A DNA stretch of 64,000 bases, from NCBI GenBank assembly GCA_026954325.1, contig JAIXKK010000004.1, positions 1-64,000 on the forward strand. The letters are read 5' to 3'. Origin of the DNA: Bryobacterales bacterium. Its GTDB lineage: Bacteria > Acidobacteriota > Terriglobia > Bryobacterales > Bryobacteraceae. Below the pieces are notes generated by a model. It was not told the DNA's origin and did not search any database. It was given only the letters and a program-made list of their open reading frames with translations. The translations under genes were made by a program, and so were the position numbers. Positions 63,501 to 64,000 of the stretch are shown in pieces. Within the stretch, counting starts at the first letter, position 1. Every line of letters starts with the position of its first letter.

Positions 63501-63663
63501 GTAGATCTTTTGCTTCCGCCAGGTTCGGAGATGTCGATACCAGGCGCGTGGACGTGCTCCCCAGCACCCGGGTGGCGGATGTATTCAAAGCTACTTGCGC
63601 AAACAGCGAGGAAGCGCAGAGCCCGCTACAGGCAATAGATACAAGAAAAGTGTATAGACTCAT
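60562..63663 (-). CDS. Exported NHL-repeat protein with Solibacter-type C-terminal domain (TIGR03437)
   Basis: A 1033-aa exported protein with a signal (MSLYTFLVSIACSGLCASSL). About 800 residues of NHL-type repeats follow (e.g. VAVDSQGNVYVADGGNNRILR, LVIDGNGNLWFSDPGNNRVL), probably two large propellers. The final ~230 residues match the acidobacterial C-terminal domain: LQVLVDGLPSPLQSVSPFQI, FIIPQAVQP, then VLSIFGTGFGPPP and YFGLAPGMVGVWRIDFKVP. Such proteins are secreted and of unknown function; they are a hallmark of Solibacter and its relatives. Convergent with the methyltransferase gene (8 bp apart). Confidence 0.85.
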   Translation of the reverse strand: MSLYTFLVSIACSGLCASSLFAQVALNTSATRVLGSTSTRLVSTSPNLAEAKDLLNPNSVALDTSASPPIIYIADTGNNRVLAWRNALSFDNGAPADLVLGQLDFNSTLAGGPGTQRSTGLTSPVAVAVDSQGNVYVADGGNNRILRYQRPFAQTGDSKIPDMVIGQANFTSNLPNAGATIPAANTVALNLGGGRLFRSALVIDGNGNLWFSDPGNNRVLRYPLAALQKGANQPNADTVIGQSSPVSNTTIPNNPNDPRYKQILSSPSGLAFDNAGRLYVCDAFGRVLVYTRPVNNSFADRVLGVVMLPPGQAPPPIVNDTGLGNVVNGRIVPPEGVFVIGSIPFVIDTPSNRILRYDPYESWPPESKQYSPSAKQVIGQADFTSFKPNSNLSEASAGGFNSPLRAAVANNEVYLVDGGNHRVMVFPIQGNTISVATRLLGQKEFYQTAPNNIDGREFFLVNGLTQVGQGQSSDGAGIVVDKTSTPPRLYVSDTYNHRILGFKDARSIHTGDRADIVIGQRDFLRAQINNPTNDANQITDSGLFLPAGLAVDSGGNLYVADSGNGRVLRFPRPFDQQSPVKPDLVLGKPNFFSPIIPDATPNNLARPYGLAFSNDGHLLVSDLAQNRVLFFRKPAGGDFTNGQAAEKVFGQPDFNSVVGSNQPNRMIAPHGISMDTDDRLYVCDTGNNRILIYDSVLLADVDPFPALPLGGVNSPHGIYVSPLTGEIWVTSPTQNAAYRFPVYLLLLLNPASNYQIPSYGPLAVTQDSTGNVMLADSSNRVSFYYPGLQVSNGGNQLRRLSPFGYATLKPVDGGSFGNTTLAYTDVPGTPPIPTTLGDLQVLVDGLPSPLQSVSPFQINFIIPQAVQPSNNTEIILQQKSTGQVLAAATVTTTTYSPALFTVTGDGNGQLIAMNPGGVANSPIDRVGRSEVLSIFGTGFGPPPTTIDDGAATPDQAAGSGILRLVVATDFVPDGGISYFGLAPGMVGVWRIDFKVPDKAPPDPQVIITCQFNSIPCNQDGSGRIVKTYIAVKP

Positions 63664-63963
63664 GGGAGGTACTCGAGCGGGGCGAAAGGACGCGGGAAAA
63701 ATCCCCAGGCTTCACCATATCACAGATTGCCAATGCTTTCTATCCCAGGTCTGCCTTAGGCCGCCTGGCTGGATCACCCGGAACGGTTTTCGGCGCTTTC
63801 GGCGCTTGTGCAATCCGGATCGAACGCCAAAGCGCGGGGCTATCGGACGCGCCACCACCGGCATCCACTCTTACGGGGGCGCCGAAGATTCAGGAGGACT
63901 CGAAGGGGACGATCCACAGGGCGCTTCCCGAGGTTTGTCGAGATTACAGTATAGTGAGAAACA
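63664..63963. other. 300-bp intergenic region between divergent genes
   Basis: Divergent upstream region of the NHL protein and the gene that starts at 63964. TTGTCG and TATAGT (63935-63955) are present near the latter start but only 9 bp apart, so they do not form a standard promoter. No gene is seen. Confidence 0.4.
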
Positions 63964-64000
63964 ATGAGATCCTGGCTCCTGCTCCTCCTCTGCGCTTCCT
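63964..64000 (+). CDS. Start of an exported protein, cut by the window end
   Basis: ATG at 63964 begins MRSWLLLLLCAS, a typical Sec signal peptide; the rest lies beyond the window. The upstream bases (GTGAGAAACA) contain only a weak ribosome-binding site. Function cannot be told. Confidence 0.5.
   Translation, partial: MRSWLLLLLCAS

Noticed and set aside
63935..63955. Promoter TTGTCG ... TATAGT before 63964
   Set aside because: The spacing is only 9 bp.
1..64000. CRISPR arrays, insertion-sequence transposases, prophage genes
   Set aside because: No regularly spaced repeats and no transposase, integrase (other than housekeeping XerC) or phage structural genes were seen.

Overview
The window looks like a chromosomal piece of an Acidobacteriota genome, most likely the Bryobacterales/Solibacter group. 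The main support is a 1033-residue NHL-repeat protein ending in a domain that matches the Solibacter-type C-terminal domain (TIGR03437), an Oar-like TonB-dependent receptor, GC-rich codon use, and a long list of exported (Sec or Tat) dehydratases, oxidoreductases, peptidases and beta-propeller proteins. These assignments come from reading the sequence; no search was run.

Layout. 1-4.85 kb: end of an outer-membrane TonB-type receptor, then a frameshifted TPR gene and a 3'-truncated, frameshifted mscS relic. 5-9.4 kb: a sugar-acid module (D-tartrate-dehydratase-like enolase-superfamily enzyme, aldo/keto reductase, DapA/NanA-type aldolase, SDR). 9.4-14.2 kb: membrane proteins (DUF1634 with TauE/SafE, rhomboid protease, NCS1 permease with a 52-residue partner) and a small protein with a metzincin-like zinc motif. 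14.2-20.8 kb: Tat-exported Gfo/Idh/MocA oxidoreductase with a hydrolase, DEAD-box helicase, tatA, Na+/H+ antiporter, TlpA-like thioredoxin. 20.9-26.8 kb: a five-ORF run with a P-loop micro-ORF, a Tat-exported DegT-type aminotransferase and two tandem paralogous polytopic membrane proteins. 27-31 kb: TPR proteins, an SDR, and a small zone of tRNA genes and tRNA fragments with an inverted repeat. 31-46.4 kb: accessory catabolism (amidohydrolases, FGE-sialidase fusion, hicBA toxin-antitoxin, MFS transporter, two M19 dipeptidases, cytochrome-HhH protein with a YVTN propeller, second enolase-superfamily enzyme, CocE/NonD hydrolase, lactonase). 46.5-49.6 kb: housekeeping genes tpiA, xerC, trmFO. 49.6-53.3 kb: GNAT enzyme, DUF1778-GNAT toxin-antitoxin pair, a lone deaminase-fold protein, SDR plus FAH-family pair. 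53.4-60.5 kb: purQ-purL-purF, a zincin, htpX and an RlmI-type methyltransferase. The last 3.5 kb hold the NHL/TIGR03437 protein and the first codons of another exported protein.

The most notable observations are: a standalone 157-aa protein with the HAE...PCGNC zinc signature of nucleic-acid/cytidine deaminases beside a toxin-antitoxin pair; a protein with HELEH-x5-H, matching the metzincin spacing except for the glycine; a promoter, Shine-Dalgarno and ATG that now read into the antisense of a truncated mscS; a broken tRNA, an intact tRNA-Val and an orphan tRNA 3' half within 500 bp; and four otherwise good genes each broken by what reads as loss of one C, which may be assembly error rather than biology.
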